Of a stretch of DNA of 57,580 nucleotides, positions 9,801 through 17,350 are shown in pieces. This DNA comes from an uncultured Christensenella sp. Lineage in GTDB: Bacteria; Bacillota; Clostridia; Christensenellales; UBA3700. Each line of letters begins with the position of its first letter. The stretch's first letter is position 1. The stretch is from the NCBI GenBank assembly GCA_910577795.1, contig CAJTNW010000003.1, positions 1,847 through 59,426 of the forward strand. The letters run 5' to 3'. A program made the position numbers and the translations under genes. Under the pieces are notes generated by a model. It saw only the letters and a program-made list of their open reading frames with translations, searched no databases and was not told the origin of the DNA.

Positions 9801-10376
9801 TTTATTTATGTCAGTATAATCTATATCATAAATTTTTTGTATTTCATGAGAAGTTCTAAATCCATCAAAAAAATGTAAAAAAGGCAGGCTAGATTTTAAA
9901 CTTGCAAGATGTGCAACAAGTGCTAAGTCCATACATTCTTGTACATTTGATGACGCAAGCATTGCAAAACCTGTTTGCCTTGCAGCATTTATATCTTGGT
10001 GGTCACCAAATATACTTAAAGCATGAGTCGCTATACTTCGTGCAGAAACATGAATTACTGCGGGTAACATTTCCCCAGCAATTTTATACATATTAGGTAT
10101 CATAAGTAGTAAGCCTTGCGATGCCGTAAAAGTTGTAGTTAATAATCCAGCAGATAAACTACCATGCATAGCACCACTTGCACCGCCTTCAGACTGCAAT
10201 TCTGTGATTTCTAGCAAATTGTCATTAAAGTTTTTTATCTTTTTTGCACGCATAGTTTCACAATTCTCAGCCATAGGTGATGATGGTGTTATTGGATATA
10301 TTGTTGCAATTTCACTCATATAGTATGCTATTTTAGCACAAGCCTCATTTCCGTCAACAGTTATCATTTTGCTCAT
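6879..10376 (-). CDS. nifJ: Pyruvate:ferredoxin (flavodoxin) oxidoreductase, single-chain
   Basis: This enzyme oxidises pyruvate with CoA to acetyl-CoA and CO2 and reduces ferredoxin; it is central to clostridial fermentation. The 1165-residue chain has all family domains in order: the pyrimidine-binding TPP domain (YPITPSSPMAE), domain II, the CoA-binding part, two [4Fe-4S] motifs (CIQCNQCAFVCPHSC and CTGCGNCINVCPAP), the proximal cluster (CSGCGETPY), and the C-terminal TPP domain (VGGDGWAYDIGYGG, YSNTGGQSSKAT). I start it at 10376 (MSKMITVDGNEA), which follows GAGGT; an in-frame ATG six codons upstream overlaps that site and is less likely. It is transcribed opposite to its neighbours as a single gene. 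Confidence 0.96.
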   Translation of the reverse strand: MSKMITVDGNEACAKIAYYMSEIATIYPITPSSPMAENCETMRAKKIKNFNDNLLEITELQSEGGASGAMHGSLSAGLLTTTFTASQGLLLMIPNMYKIAGEMLPAVIHVSARSIATHALSIFGDHQDINAARQTGFAMLASSNVQECMDLALVAHLASLKSSLPFLHFFDGFRTSHEIQKIYDIDYTDINKIINYDAIKHFKDRALSPNNPTAKGTTQNPDCFFQNLEARNIFYNKLPSIVRECMDKVYSITGRKYNLADYFGHKNPTKIVVIMGSGGETAIETSEYLNNEGDKTGVIKIRLYRPFPKEEFLSLIPDSCKYITVLDRTREFGSSGEPLYQDVITTLHEQGKNNIKVFSGRYGISSKEFTPSMVKAIFDNMNDNGKNHFTVGIEDDVTNTSLNINSYIDTTPKDCISCKFYGLGSDGTVGANKNSIKIIGNNTNKFVQAYFAYDSKKSGGLTTSHLRFGNSPIKSSYIIEKADFVACHNPSFLGVYEMVQSLKKGGTFLLNINLKDKELFDYLPNNVKKYIAQNKINFYIVDANNLAKSLGLGGRINTIMQACFFKLANIIDYEKAYQYMIEYTTKTFASKGEKVVQMNIDAISKATDNLTKIEIPQEWLNINNSDLNNTSGNEYFDTYSHPILIGKGDNLKVSSFTPDGVVPTATTQFEKRGISTIVASWIKENCIQCNQCAFVCPHSCIRPIVIENKENIPNNFECIPTITPKNQFFRIQISPLDCTGCGNCINVCPAPKKALQYNSLALEKDLQKDNWKFAKDYQNNESIINKKQVKGSQFEKQYFEFSGACSGCGETPYIKLATNLFGKNMIIANATGCSSIYGGTSPTCPFAKNKDGVGPAWANSLFEDNAEFGYGISLAAKNRREQLLKIAKKLIENRYENEFLSNWIKTFDDKKLTTNDSKLLYDNIEKMVCECNNQEHKKLLERLAQDKDAITKKSIWIVGGDGWAYDIGYGGLDHILASGEDVNILVLDTEVYSNTGGQSSKATQLGAVAKFTESGKVTAKKDLALMAINYENVYVASVALGADMNQCLKAFNEAEEHNGVSLIIAYSPCISHGINMSNCMLEQKLAVQYGYWNLFRFLPTANENKFVLDSKTPSGDYVEFLKSENRYASLKRTNPEQFEYLLEKNHKHAIKRYNKYLKLVEMYKN

Positions 10377-10487
10377 AATTACCTCATTAATCATAATTTT
10401 ACATATATTTATAATAAATTATTGCCTATATAGTCTAATATATTCGATAAATAAGGCTTATTTGTATATATAAAATTAAATTTGGTA

Positions 10488-10516
10488 TTGATTTTTTTTA
10501 CAATATAGTTTATAAT
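10488..10516 (+). promoter_or_regulatory. Promoter of malQ
   Basis: TTGATT (10488-10493), 17 bp, then TATAAT (10511-10516). The predicted leader is about 50 bases and holds an AAGGAGA ribosome-binding site. Confidence 0.65.
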
Positions 10517-10573
10517 AAAAAATAATGAAACATAAGTTATAATGTATGTGTAATTTACGTTTAAGGAGAAAGT

Positions 10574-12064
10574 ATGAGAGGAAGCGGTGTATTACTGAAC
10601 ATTAGTTCTTTGCCAAGCGAGTTCGGAATAGGTGGCTTTGGTGAGGAAATATTAAGATTTGCGGATTTTTTAAAGGCTGGAGACTGTAAGTGGTGGCAAG
10701 TGTTGCCAATGACTACAATAGGTTTAGGTGAATCTCCATATTCTGGAGTATCAGCATTTGCTGGTAATTATTTGTACATTGACCCTATTATGTTAAGAGA
10801 TAATGGATATTTAACTTATGAAGAATGTGATAGTCTTAAATATTATGGTTCTCCGTATGTAGTTGATTATGAGTTTTGCTATTATCATAAAAAAAGAGCA
10901 GTGCAAATGGCTTATGAACATATTTTGCAAACTAACACTGATGTGTTGTATACATATTGCAATGACGAAAGAGACTGGCTAATGGATTATGCAATTTTTA
11001 TGGCATTAAAAGATTTGCATAATGGTAAACCTTGGTTTGAATGGGAAGAAAAATACAAGACTCACGACCATAGTGCTATTGGTGAGTTTATGAATGAACA
11101 TTCTAAAGAAGTTGGGTATTATATTTGTGAACAATTTTTGTTTGAGGAACAATGGAAAACAAGAAAAAAACAAATAAATGATATGAAAATCGGTATTATT
11201 GGGGATATGCCAATATATGTTTCCTATGATAGTGTTGATGTTTGGGCTAATCCTCAATACTTTGATTTGGATAAAGATTATAAACCAAATAAGGTAGCAG
11301 GAGTACCACCAGATTATTTTTGTGCAGAAGGACAACTTTGGGGTAATCCATTGTATAACTATGACGAAATGAGGAAAGATAATTTTGCATGGTTTGCTAG
11401 CAGAATTGAAAGAATGTTTAAGTTATATGATAAATTAAGGATAGACCATTTTAGAGCCTTTGACAGATATTGGGCTGTGGAATATGGTGCTCCAAACGCA
11501 ATTAATGGCGAATGGTGCAAGGGTGTTGGAAGAGAACTTTTTGCAATAATGAGACATAAATTCCCTAAAGCAGATATAATTGCAGAAGACTTAGGCATTA
11601 TTGACGAAGGGGTAATTGAGTTAAGAGAAAGAACAGGTTTTCCTGGTATGCGTGTTTTGCAATTTGCGTTTGATAGTGAAGTTAGTCCACACATGCCTCA
11701 TAACTATGAGAGAAATTGTATTGCATACACTGGCACACATGACAATACTACTATTTATGGTTGGCTTGCAAGTCTTGGTGCAGATGCAAGGGCAAAATTA
11801 TATGACTACTTAGGTTTGCATTGTGAGTTAGAAGGCGGCGAAAATAGTAGACTTGTTTGGGCATGTATTCGTACTATGTTGCTTAGTGTTGCAGATATTG
11901 TTATTATACCTTTTCAGGATTTGGCAGGTTGGGGTGAGGATACTCGTATGAATATCCCAGGAAAAGCAACTGGCAACTGGAGACCAAGAGTTACAAACGA
12001 AGCAATTGACAGAATACGTATTGACCGCTTAAGAAGATATAACTATTTAAGTAATAGAAATTGA
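10574..12064 (+). CDS. malQ: 4-alpha-glucanotransferase (amylomaltase, GH77)
   Basis: MalQ moves alpha-1,4-glucan segments between maltodextrins or to glucose, in maltose/starch or glycogen metabolism in the cytoplasm. The 496-residue protein has normal length and the GH77 landmarks: WWQVLPM, SPYSGVSAFAGN, the region around LRIDHFRAFDRYWAV holding the nucleophile Asp, IIAEDLGI with the acid/base Glu, and YTGTHDNTT. It is a lone gene with its own promoter; no glycogen or maltose transport gene lies nearby. Confidence 0.95.
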   Translation: MRGSGVLLNISSLPSEFGIGGFGEEILRFADFLKAGDCKWWQVLPMTTIGLGESPYSGVSAFAGNYLYIDPIMLRDNGYLTYEECDSLKYYGSPYVVDYEFCYYHKKRAVQMAYEHILQTNTDVLYTYCNDERDWLMDYAIFMALKDLHNGKPWFEWEEKYKTHDHSAIGEFMNEHSKEVGYYICEQFLFEEQWKTRKKQINDMKIGIIGDMPIYVSYDSVDVWANPQYFDLDKDYKPNKVAGVPPDYFCAEGQLWGNPLYNYDEMRKDNFAWFASRIERMFKLYDKLRIDHFRAFDRYWAVEYGAPNAINGEWCKGVGRELFAIMRHKFPKADIIAEDLGIIDEGVIELRERTGFPGMRVLQFAFDSEVSPHMPHNYERNCIAYTGTHDNTTIYGWLASLGADARAKLYDYLGLHCELEGGENSRLVWACIRTMLLSVADIVIIPFQDLAGWGEDTRMNIPGKATGNWRPRVTNEAIDRIRIDRLRRYNYLSNRN

Positions 12065-12161
12065 TAAAAATAAAACATAATTGAGATAGAGAGTAAAATA
12101 TCACTAAAGTTTAATCTATCTGATTAATATAACTAAAATATAAATTATTTTTTCAAATAAC

Positions 12162-12191
12162 TTGATTTTGTTAATGATAAATTGCTATAAT
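12162..12191 (+). promoter_or_regulatory. Promoter abutting the PPTase start codon
   Basis: TTGATT (12162-12167), 18 bp, TATAAT (12186-12191). Taking the last -10 base as position -7 puts +1 at 12198, the A of the ATG chosen for the gene. The transcript should therefore be leaderless. Confidence 0.55.
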
Positions 12192-12197
12192 AGGTGT

Positions 12198-12638
12198 ATG
12201 GTTATTTTTACTTATAGAAATTATAGTGGCAATAGTAAGGCTTTGGCAGAAAGGTGCTTAAAGCAATTGCTTAAAAAAGATGTTTATATATCCTATTATG
12301 GCGATGGCAAACCTTATGTTGTTGATGAGGATTTGTATATATCTATTTCACATACATATAAGGATATTGTAATAGCAATTTCAGAAAAGGAAGTTGGCAT
12401 TGATATTGAATATAAAAAATCAAGACATTATCAAACTATTGCAGATAATATGCTAAAAAAAGATATTTTGGATATTGACGATTTTTATCGTGAATGGACA
12501 AAACACGAAGCACAATTTAAACATGGTGGAGAAAATGGAAGTTTTGCCTATTTTGATTTGTTTAAAGATACGCAAACAACTGTTTTTAGTGAAGATAAGG
12601 AATACAAATTTATACCTATGGAAACTTTTATTGAATAA
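12198..12638 (+). CDS. 4'-phosphopantetheinyl transferase, small Sfp-type
   Basis: This enzyme would transfer phosphopantetheine from CoA to the carrier serine of an acyl carrier protein. The 146-residue protein is short for an Sfp/AcpT type but keeps the motif order: GKPY, ISISHTYKDIVIAIS, VGIDIE (metal-binding Asp and Glu) and FYREWTKHEA, the family's W-x-x-x-E-A element. Upstream in-frame starts (TTG 12162, ATG 12174) overlap the promoter, so ATG 12198 is preferred even though no ribosome-binding site precedes it. The next gene, 14 bases on, is an acyl carrier protein and the likely substrate. Family call by motif; the exact substrate is inferred. Confidence 0.78.
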   Translation: MVIFTYRNYSGNSKALAERCLKQLLKKDVYISYYGDGKPYVVDEDLYISISHTYKDIVIAISEKEVGIDIEYKKSRHYQTIADNMLKKDILDIDDFYREWTKHEAQFKHGGENGSFAYFDLFKDTQTTVFSEDKEYKFIPMETFIE

Positions 12639-12652
12639 ACTGGAGGTTATTT

Positions 12653-12886
12653 ATGATTATAGATGTAGTAAAAAATATTTTAGTAAATCAAATGGATGTT
12701 GAAGAAAGCAAAATTACAATGGAAACTCGTTTGAATGAAGATTTAAAGTTTGATTCTATTGATAAGGCAGAATTAATTACTTCACTTGAAGACGAATTTA
12801 ATGTTATGGTTGATTACGAACAAGTTTTGCATGTAAATACAATAAGTGAAATTATTGAAGAAATTAAAAAATATGTAAAAGAATAA
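12653..12886 (+). CDS. Acyl carrier protein
   Basis: The 77-residue acidic protein has the length and four-helix pattern of an acyl carrier protein. The phosphopantetheine site is KFDSIDKAEL with Ser35, close to the usual DSL motif but with Ile-Asp after the serine. A TGGAGG site precedes the ATG. It is co-transcribed with the PPTase and closed by a terminator. No fatty acid, polyketide or D-alanyl ligase gene is adjacent, so it may be either the housekeeping AcpP or a specialised carrier. Confidence 0.88.
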   Translation: MIIDVVKNILVNQMDVEESKITMETRLNEDLKFDSIDKAELITSLEDEFNVMVDYEQVLHVNTISEIIEEIKKYVKE

Positions 12887-12910
12887 TATAATTATCAAAT
12901 TATTAATAAA

Positions 12911-12938
12911 ACAGGGCTAGTGAATTAGCCCTGTTTTT
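12911..12938 (+). terminator. Terminator after the ACP gene
   Basis: ACAGGGCTA pairs with TAGCCCTGT around a six-base loop and is followed by TTTTT. Confidence 0.88.
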
Positions 12939-13018
12939 ATATTTATTAAAAGACTTTTGTCATAAAATACTTGCAAATATTAATGTAAGGATTAGTATAA
13001 AAATAAAAAGGAGTTTTT

Positions 13019-14146
13019 ATGATAAAATATTTTAAAAATGGTGTTTTGGAAGTGGATACGTTAGATTTACCACAAGACTGCGGTGAAATAAAAGTATCCA
13101 TAACTTTAGAGGAAGAGAGAGAAGATGCAAATTATTATTTGGAGTTTGCTTGCCCACGTAATGTTAAGTACATTAGCCAAAAACTAGTGCGTGTTGCAGA
13201 CAAAGAATATGAATTAATTCTTCCTAGAGGCATATCTGAGTATATTGGCGAAGTTTATGTGCAATTGCTTATAATGTCGGTGAAAGATGCTGTGCTTATA
13301 AGCAGGTCGCTTATTGCAAGAAACCCGCTTTTTGTAATTAAGGAATCAATTCTTGCAAGTAGTGCTTTGGATAGTAGCGATAGACGTGACTTTTTTGAAT
13401 ATGCACAAAAGGTTGTATCTGATGCACAGGAAAAAATAGATGTTGTGGAACAAATGATAGTTGATATTCCTAATCAAATTGTAGATAGTGTAGAAAATGA
13501 ATTTAATATTGTAACAAATGCCCTTGCTGATATGGAGGATAAAGTTGATGACAAAATTGATAAAGTTAAAACAGATTTAAGCAATGCTTGTAAAAAAATT
13601 GATTTAAATACTGAGCAACTAACAAACAATACAACTAAACTTGCAGAACATGAAATAAAATTGGAAGAAATAGATGGTTGCAAACAAAGATTAGATAATA
13701 TTGAAGAAGTATTGCCTCAAAAGTTAAATATTGATGCTGTTAACAATGAATATAGTAATCAACTGGATAATGTATATTCTACAAATTATATTAATGACAA
13801 TTTTGAAAGAAAAATTTATAAAGGCGAGGGTGCTATTAAATATGATATTGCAGAAGGTTTTTCTAATAAAAAAGTTGCAAGTTTTACAATTCCTGCAAGT
13901 GGATATATGATACTAAGTGCCTATACTGCACACTATAATGCAAAACCTACTATGCTTAGCATAAAGTACCCCATATCTGGTAATCTTAATACAGTAACAA
14001 GTACTAACATATTAGATGATTGTATTGGTGTTACAATGTGTACAAAAGTAGAAAAAAATCATTTAATTGATTTTTATGTTTCATGTTTGTCTGGTGGTTC
14101 AAGTACTAATACTGTGGGATATCGTTATATAATTGTGGAGGGATAA
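13019..14146 (+). CDS. Phage baseplate/tail-fibre-like protein, orphan
   Basis: The 375-residue protein is not assigned to a named family with certainty. Residues 1-115 look like the N-terminal beta domain of phage baseplate upper proteins, ending in NPLFVIKESILASSALDSSD, a segment typical of tail-fibre adaptors in Gram-positive phages. About residues 125-260 form a long heptad-patterned coiled coil (repeated DKIDKVK-, LNTEQLTNNTTKL- and LDNIEEVL-like stretches). The last 100 residues are a Ser/Thr/Tyr-rich beta domain such as a fibre tip. AAGGAG precedes the ATG. It is followed two bases later by another phage-tail-like small gene. No capsid, terminase or integrase is nearby. Confidence 0.5.
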   Translation: MIKYFKNGVLEVDTLDLPQDCGEIKVSITLEEEREDANYYLEFACPRNVKYISQKLVRVADKEYELILPRGISEYIGEVYVQLLIMSVKDAVLISRSLIARNPLFVIKESILASSALDSSDRRDFFEYAQKVVSDAQEKIDVVEQMIVDIPNQIVDSVENEFNIVTNALADMEDKVDDKIDKVKTDLSNACKKIDLNTEQLTNNTTKLAEHEIKLEEIDGCKQRLDNIEEVLPQKLNIDAVNNEYSNQLDNVYSTNYINDNFERKIYKGEGAIKYDIAEGFSNKKVASFTIPASGYMILSAYTAHYNAKPTMLSIKYPISGNLNTVTSTNILDDCIGVTMCTKVEKNHLIDFYVSCLSGGSSTNTVGYRYIIVEG

Positions 14147-14148
14147 TA

Positions 14149-14508
14149 ATGTTTATTAAAATTGATAAAGATGGTAGTTTGTTGCAAATAAGTAGTGTAT
14201 GGGAAAATGGATTTTTGGATAATGAATTTGATATAGATATGGAAAAATTTATGTTTTGTAAATTAGAAAATGGAAAAATAGTTTATGATGAGCAAGCATA
14301 TTTAAAGATGTTGAATGATAAAGAAAAAAGTATATCTATATATAATGAAATAAATGAATTGGAAAATTGGCTTGCAAATTATGATAAAATTTGTAATGAA
14401 CATGCAAGATGTTTAAGGTTAGGCTTAGAGTGTGAACACGATATGGAAAAATGGGATAAACTTGCAATCGATAAAATAAAAAGGCTTAATGAGTTGAGAA
14501 AATTATAG
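14149..14508 (+). CDS. Small phage-tail-associated-like protein, hypothetical
   Basis: The 119-residue protein has an N-terminal beta part (MFIKIDKDGSLLQIS, then FMFCKLENGKIVYDEQAY) and a helical C-terminal half from about residue 55 (ELENWLANYDKIC to the end). Small proteins of this shape often sit directly after tail-fibre genes in phages of Firmicutes, where they resemble chaperones or XkdX-type partners. It starts two bases after the larger gene's stop and uses GGAGGG inside that gene's end. Function is inferred only from position and shape. Confidence 0.45.
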   Translation: MFIKIDKDGSLLQISSVWENGFLDNEFDIDMEKFMFCKLENGKIVYDEQAYLKMLNDKEKSISIYNEINELENWLANYDKICNEHARCLRLGLECEHDMEKWDKLAIDKIKRLNELRKL

Positions 14509-14581
14509 GGAACTAATTGAGTTTGATTTAATGGCGACTTATGTGTAGACAATTTTAGATAATTTTAGTTATAGTATGCTC

Positions 14582-14610
14582 TTGCAAAAAACAAAATATT
14601 GTGGTATAAT
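14582..14610 (+). promoter_or_regulatory. Promoter of gpsA
   Basis: TTGCAA (14582-14587), 17 bp, TATAAT (14605-14610). The predicted leader is about 45 bases. Confidence 0.6.
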
Positions 14611-14660
14611 ATGGAAATAATAGCATTGTGCTATTTAAATTTATTCTAAAGGACTTAAAT

Positions 14661-15632
14661 ATGAAGTTTTCTGTATTAGGTTGTGGAAGATGGGGGTCAT
14701 TTATCAGTTGGTATTTGTCCTCTAAAAAAGAGTATGAAACTTGTTTGTATGGTAGAGAGTCTAGCACAGCATACCAAGTTTTAAATAATACTCGAAAAAA
14801 TGATTACGTGAGTTTAAATGACAAAATTACCTTGACTTGTGATTTAAGGTATGCTGTTGATTTTGCGGATATTATTATAATAAGTATTTCAGCCCAAAAC
14901 TTAAGAGAATTTGTTAAGGATATTGTAAAAAATTATAATGTAAAAGATAAAAAAATCATTTTGTGTATGAAAGGTATTGAAACACCAAGTGGTAAAAGAT
15001 TAACAGAAGTTTGCATTGAAGAGGGGATAGACAAAAACAATATTGCAGTTTGGTTGGGTCCCGGTCATATTCAAGACTTTACCCAAGGTATACCTAATTG
15101 TATGACAATTGATAGTTATAATAAAGAGTTGACATATTTTTTAGCAGATAGTCTTGCAAGTGATTTAATAAGATTTTATTATGGCAATGATATAGTTGGT
15201 AATGAGATAGGCGCTGCTTGTAAAAATATTATGGGTATATGCGCAGGTGTTCTTGATGGGTTAGGTTATGGCGCTATGAAAGGTCCGCTTATGGTAAGAG
15301 GTGCTTTTGAAGTATCTAAATTTATTACAGCAATGGGTGGGGACGGATATTCCGCTTATGGTCTTACTCATTTGGGGGACTATGAAACCACTTTATTTTC
15401 TAAATATTCAAATAACAGAAATTTTGGGGAAAGGTTAGCATTAGGTTTACCTTTTGAAAAGTTAGCAGAAGGTGTTAAAACTTCGGAAGCAGTTTATAAA
15501 AAAGCAAAAGAGTTAAATGTTGATATGCCTATTACAGAAGCGGTATATAAAGTTATTTACGAAAAATCAGATTTAAAATCCGCGTTATTTTCATTATTTA
15601 ATAGGTCAATTAAAACAGAAAAATATAGTTAA
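14661..15632 (+). CDS. gpsA: Glycerol-3-phosphate dehydrogenase, NAD(P)+
   Basis: GpsA reduces dihydroxyacetone phosphate to sn-glycerol 3-phosphate, the backbone of phospholipids. The 324-residue protein starts with the Rossmann motif VLGCGRWGSF, has the IISISAQNLR and CMKGIE segments, the GNEIGAACKNIMGICAG block holding the catalytic Lys, and TEAVYKVIYE near the end. ATG 14661 follows AAAGGA; the longer in-frame start at 14628 has no such site and adds a tail that is not in the family. Confidence 0.93.
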   Translation: MKFSVLGCGRWGSFISWYLSSKKEYETCLYGRESSTAYQVLNNTRKNDYVSLNDKITLTCDLRYAVDFADIIIISISAQNLREFVKDIVKNYNVKDKKIILCMKGIETPSGKRLTEVCIEEGIDKNNIAVWLGPGHIQDFTQGIPNCMTIDSYNKELTYFLADSLASDLIRFYYGNDIVGNEIGAACKNIMGICAGVLDGLGYGAMKGPLMVRGAFEVSKFITAMGGDGYSAYGLTHLGDYETTLFSKYSNNRNFGERLALGLPFEKLAEGVKTSEAVYKKAKELNVDMPITEAVYKVIYEKSDLKSALFSLFNRSIKTEKYS

Positions 15633-15637
15633 AATAT

Positions 15638-15672
15638 TAAAAATAGTCACTAATTATTGTGACTATTTTTTA
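15638..15672. terminator. Terminator between convergent gpsA and the Wzy-like gene
   Basis: AAAATAGTCAC pairs with GTGACTATTTT around TAATTATT. It can act in both directions. Confidence 0.8.
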
Positions 15673-15706
15673 TTTTTGAGTTAGTTAAATTTAAAATTAA
15701 TTTTTG

Positions 15707-17086
15707 TTAAATATTTATTGTTTTCATAAATGTTTTATTTTCAAAACCATTATTATGTTCTATCATTGCAGTTAGTACAATTATAATTAATAAATATGGG
15801 AAAGGTATAAAAGAACCCGCATCCATTAAAGACTGAATTTCAAAAGCAATAATACCAAGTGACAATGTTATATTAAATCTTTTTAAATTATTAAACATTA
15901 TTTTGCCACGCACAAAATAAAAATAAGCATAAGCAACAATTCCAATAACACCCATACTTGCAACAACTTGCAGCAATGTGCAATGGAACCAGTATATACA
16001 TATCTCAGGTAGTCCTGCTAGGTTTGTTCCTCTATAGCCTATACCAACACCAAATACAGGATTCTTTAAAAAACTTACCAAGGCTTCTTCGTAAAGATTA
16101 CTTCTACCACTTGTAGTAAAGTTTATATCTGAAATGTGTCTTATAATGTCTATTACTAATTCCTTTTTTAACAATACTCCTATGGATAGCAATATTGTCA
16201 GCACACAAATAGAGATAAGTAGTTGTGACCTGTTAGCACCTTTTGCAAAAGAGTATATTAGTAAAATTGGCATTGTAATACAAATTGCAAGCATACCGCT
16301 TCGACAGAAAGTTACAAAAATAAAAGCAGCAAATATTAGTCCTAATGAGTAAAATAACCAAGCAAAGTGTTTGTCGTAAAAACCTAAGTAAAAACAACAC
16401 GGAACTACTATTGCAAGCAATGTTGCTATACCATTTCTGTTGCCCCAGCCTAAATTAATTATATCTACACGTAATAACTCTGTAAAAGATTTATCTGACC
16501 TTATAAAGTGTGTTAACATTTGTGCTAAAACCAATAGTCCTAAAACAAGCATAATATAACAAATATACTTTTTAAAATCAACACCTTCAGGTGGTCTAGT
16601 ATATGACCTTATTAAATAATATAAAATAAGCATACATGGACCTAATGAAATTATAAAAATAATTCCGCTCATATATTGTTCAAAATTAAGAAATCCAATA
16701 CCGCCAGCAAAAAGGGCAATAGATATTGCAATTAATGGAAAAGTCATTTTGTGACATTTAAATTTTATTGGATAACTAATTAGATGAGATATAAAAGCAC
16801 CTACGAGCAATATTGCAAGAGTTATCATAACAGGCCATATTTTGTCATCATTTAGTATATAACTACTTGAAGCAGTAAAGATTATATACATAAGACAAGG
16901 TAAAACTGGCATTATATCCTCATTTATTATCAGCACTACGCATGCAATTAAAATAAGAAGAGTCATGCCAAGCAAACTATTGCCTGTCATCCAAGTAAAA
17001 TAAGTTATAACACCACAAATCAATATATAAGCAGGGTTATATAAAGATAAGCGGACAGTATTTTTGAATGATTCAAAAAATTTCAT
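15707..17086 (-). CDS. O-antigen ligase/polymerase-like membrane protein (Wzy_C)
   Basis: The 459-residue protein is a polytopic membrane protein with roughly ten to twelve hydrophobic segments and an external loop before the last ones. The Wzy_C signature is present: FVTFCRSGMLA in a helix, then TTSGRSNLYEEALVSFLKNP followed by VFGVGIGYRG and a HCTLLQV segment. In Gram-positive bacteria such proteins polymerise or attach surface polysaccharide repeat units using a lipid carrier. No glycosyltransferase cluster lies beside it, so the substrate cannot be told. The start at 17086 has no ribosome-binding site and lies eight bases after a -10 box. Confidence 0.8.
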   Translation of the reverse strand: MKFFESFKNTVRLSLYNPAYILICGVITYFTWMTGNSLLGMTLLILIACVVLIINEDIMPVLPCLMYIIFTASSSYILNDDKIWPVMITLAILLVGAFISHLISYPIKFKCHKMTFPLIAISIALFAGGIGFLNFEQYMSGIIFIISLGPCMLILYYLIRSYTRPPEGVDFKKYICYIMLVLGLLVLAQMLTHFIRSDKSFTELLRVDIINLGWGNRNGIATLLAIVVPCCFYLGFYDKHFAWLFYSLGLIFAAFIFVTFCRSGMLAICITMPILLIYSFAKGANRSQLLISICVLTILLSIGVLLKKELVIDIIRHISDINFTTSGRSNLYEEALVSFLKNPVFGVGIGYRGTNLAGLPEICIYWFHCTLLQVVASMGVIGIVAYAYFYFVRGKIMFNNLKRFNITLSLGIIAFEIQSLMDAGSFIPFPYLLIIIVLTAMIEHNNGFENKTFMKTINI

Positions 17087-17093
17087 ATATTTT

Positions 17094-17122
17094 ATTATAC
17101 CATAATGTAACTAATATGTAAA
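17094..17122 (-). promoter_or_regulatory. Promoter of the Wzy-like gene, abutting its start codon
   Basis: Read on the - strand: TTTACA (17122-17117), 17 bp, TATAAT (17099-17094). The predicted +1 is 17087, one base before the ATG, so the mRNA should have essentially no leader. Confidence 0.55.
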
Positions 17123-17167
17123 GATATTTGTAATAGTTTGGAATAGTATAATTTTTGACAATAAATA

Positions 17168-17197
17168 TTGATTTTTTAATAAAAATTGTGATATAAT
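17168..17197 (+). promoter_or_regulatory. Promoter of the large lipoprotein gene
   Basis: TTGATT (17168-17173), 18 bp, TATAAT (17192-17197). The leader to the ATG at 17351 is about 145 bases and AT-rich, with a GAGGTG site at its end and no clear stable hairpin. Confidence 0.55.
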
Positions 17198-17350
17198 GTT
17201 ATATAGAACAAGTATATCCATAATTGTTTGTTATATTTATGGTTGCAAAAGTAAAATTTAATTATTCAAAAATATTTTTTTGGGGCAAATATTTTTTGAA
17301 TTGTAACTATTAATTTAGCAGATAATTATGTCTTATTATGAGGTGAAAGT

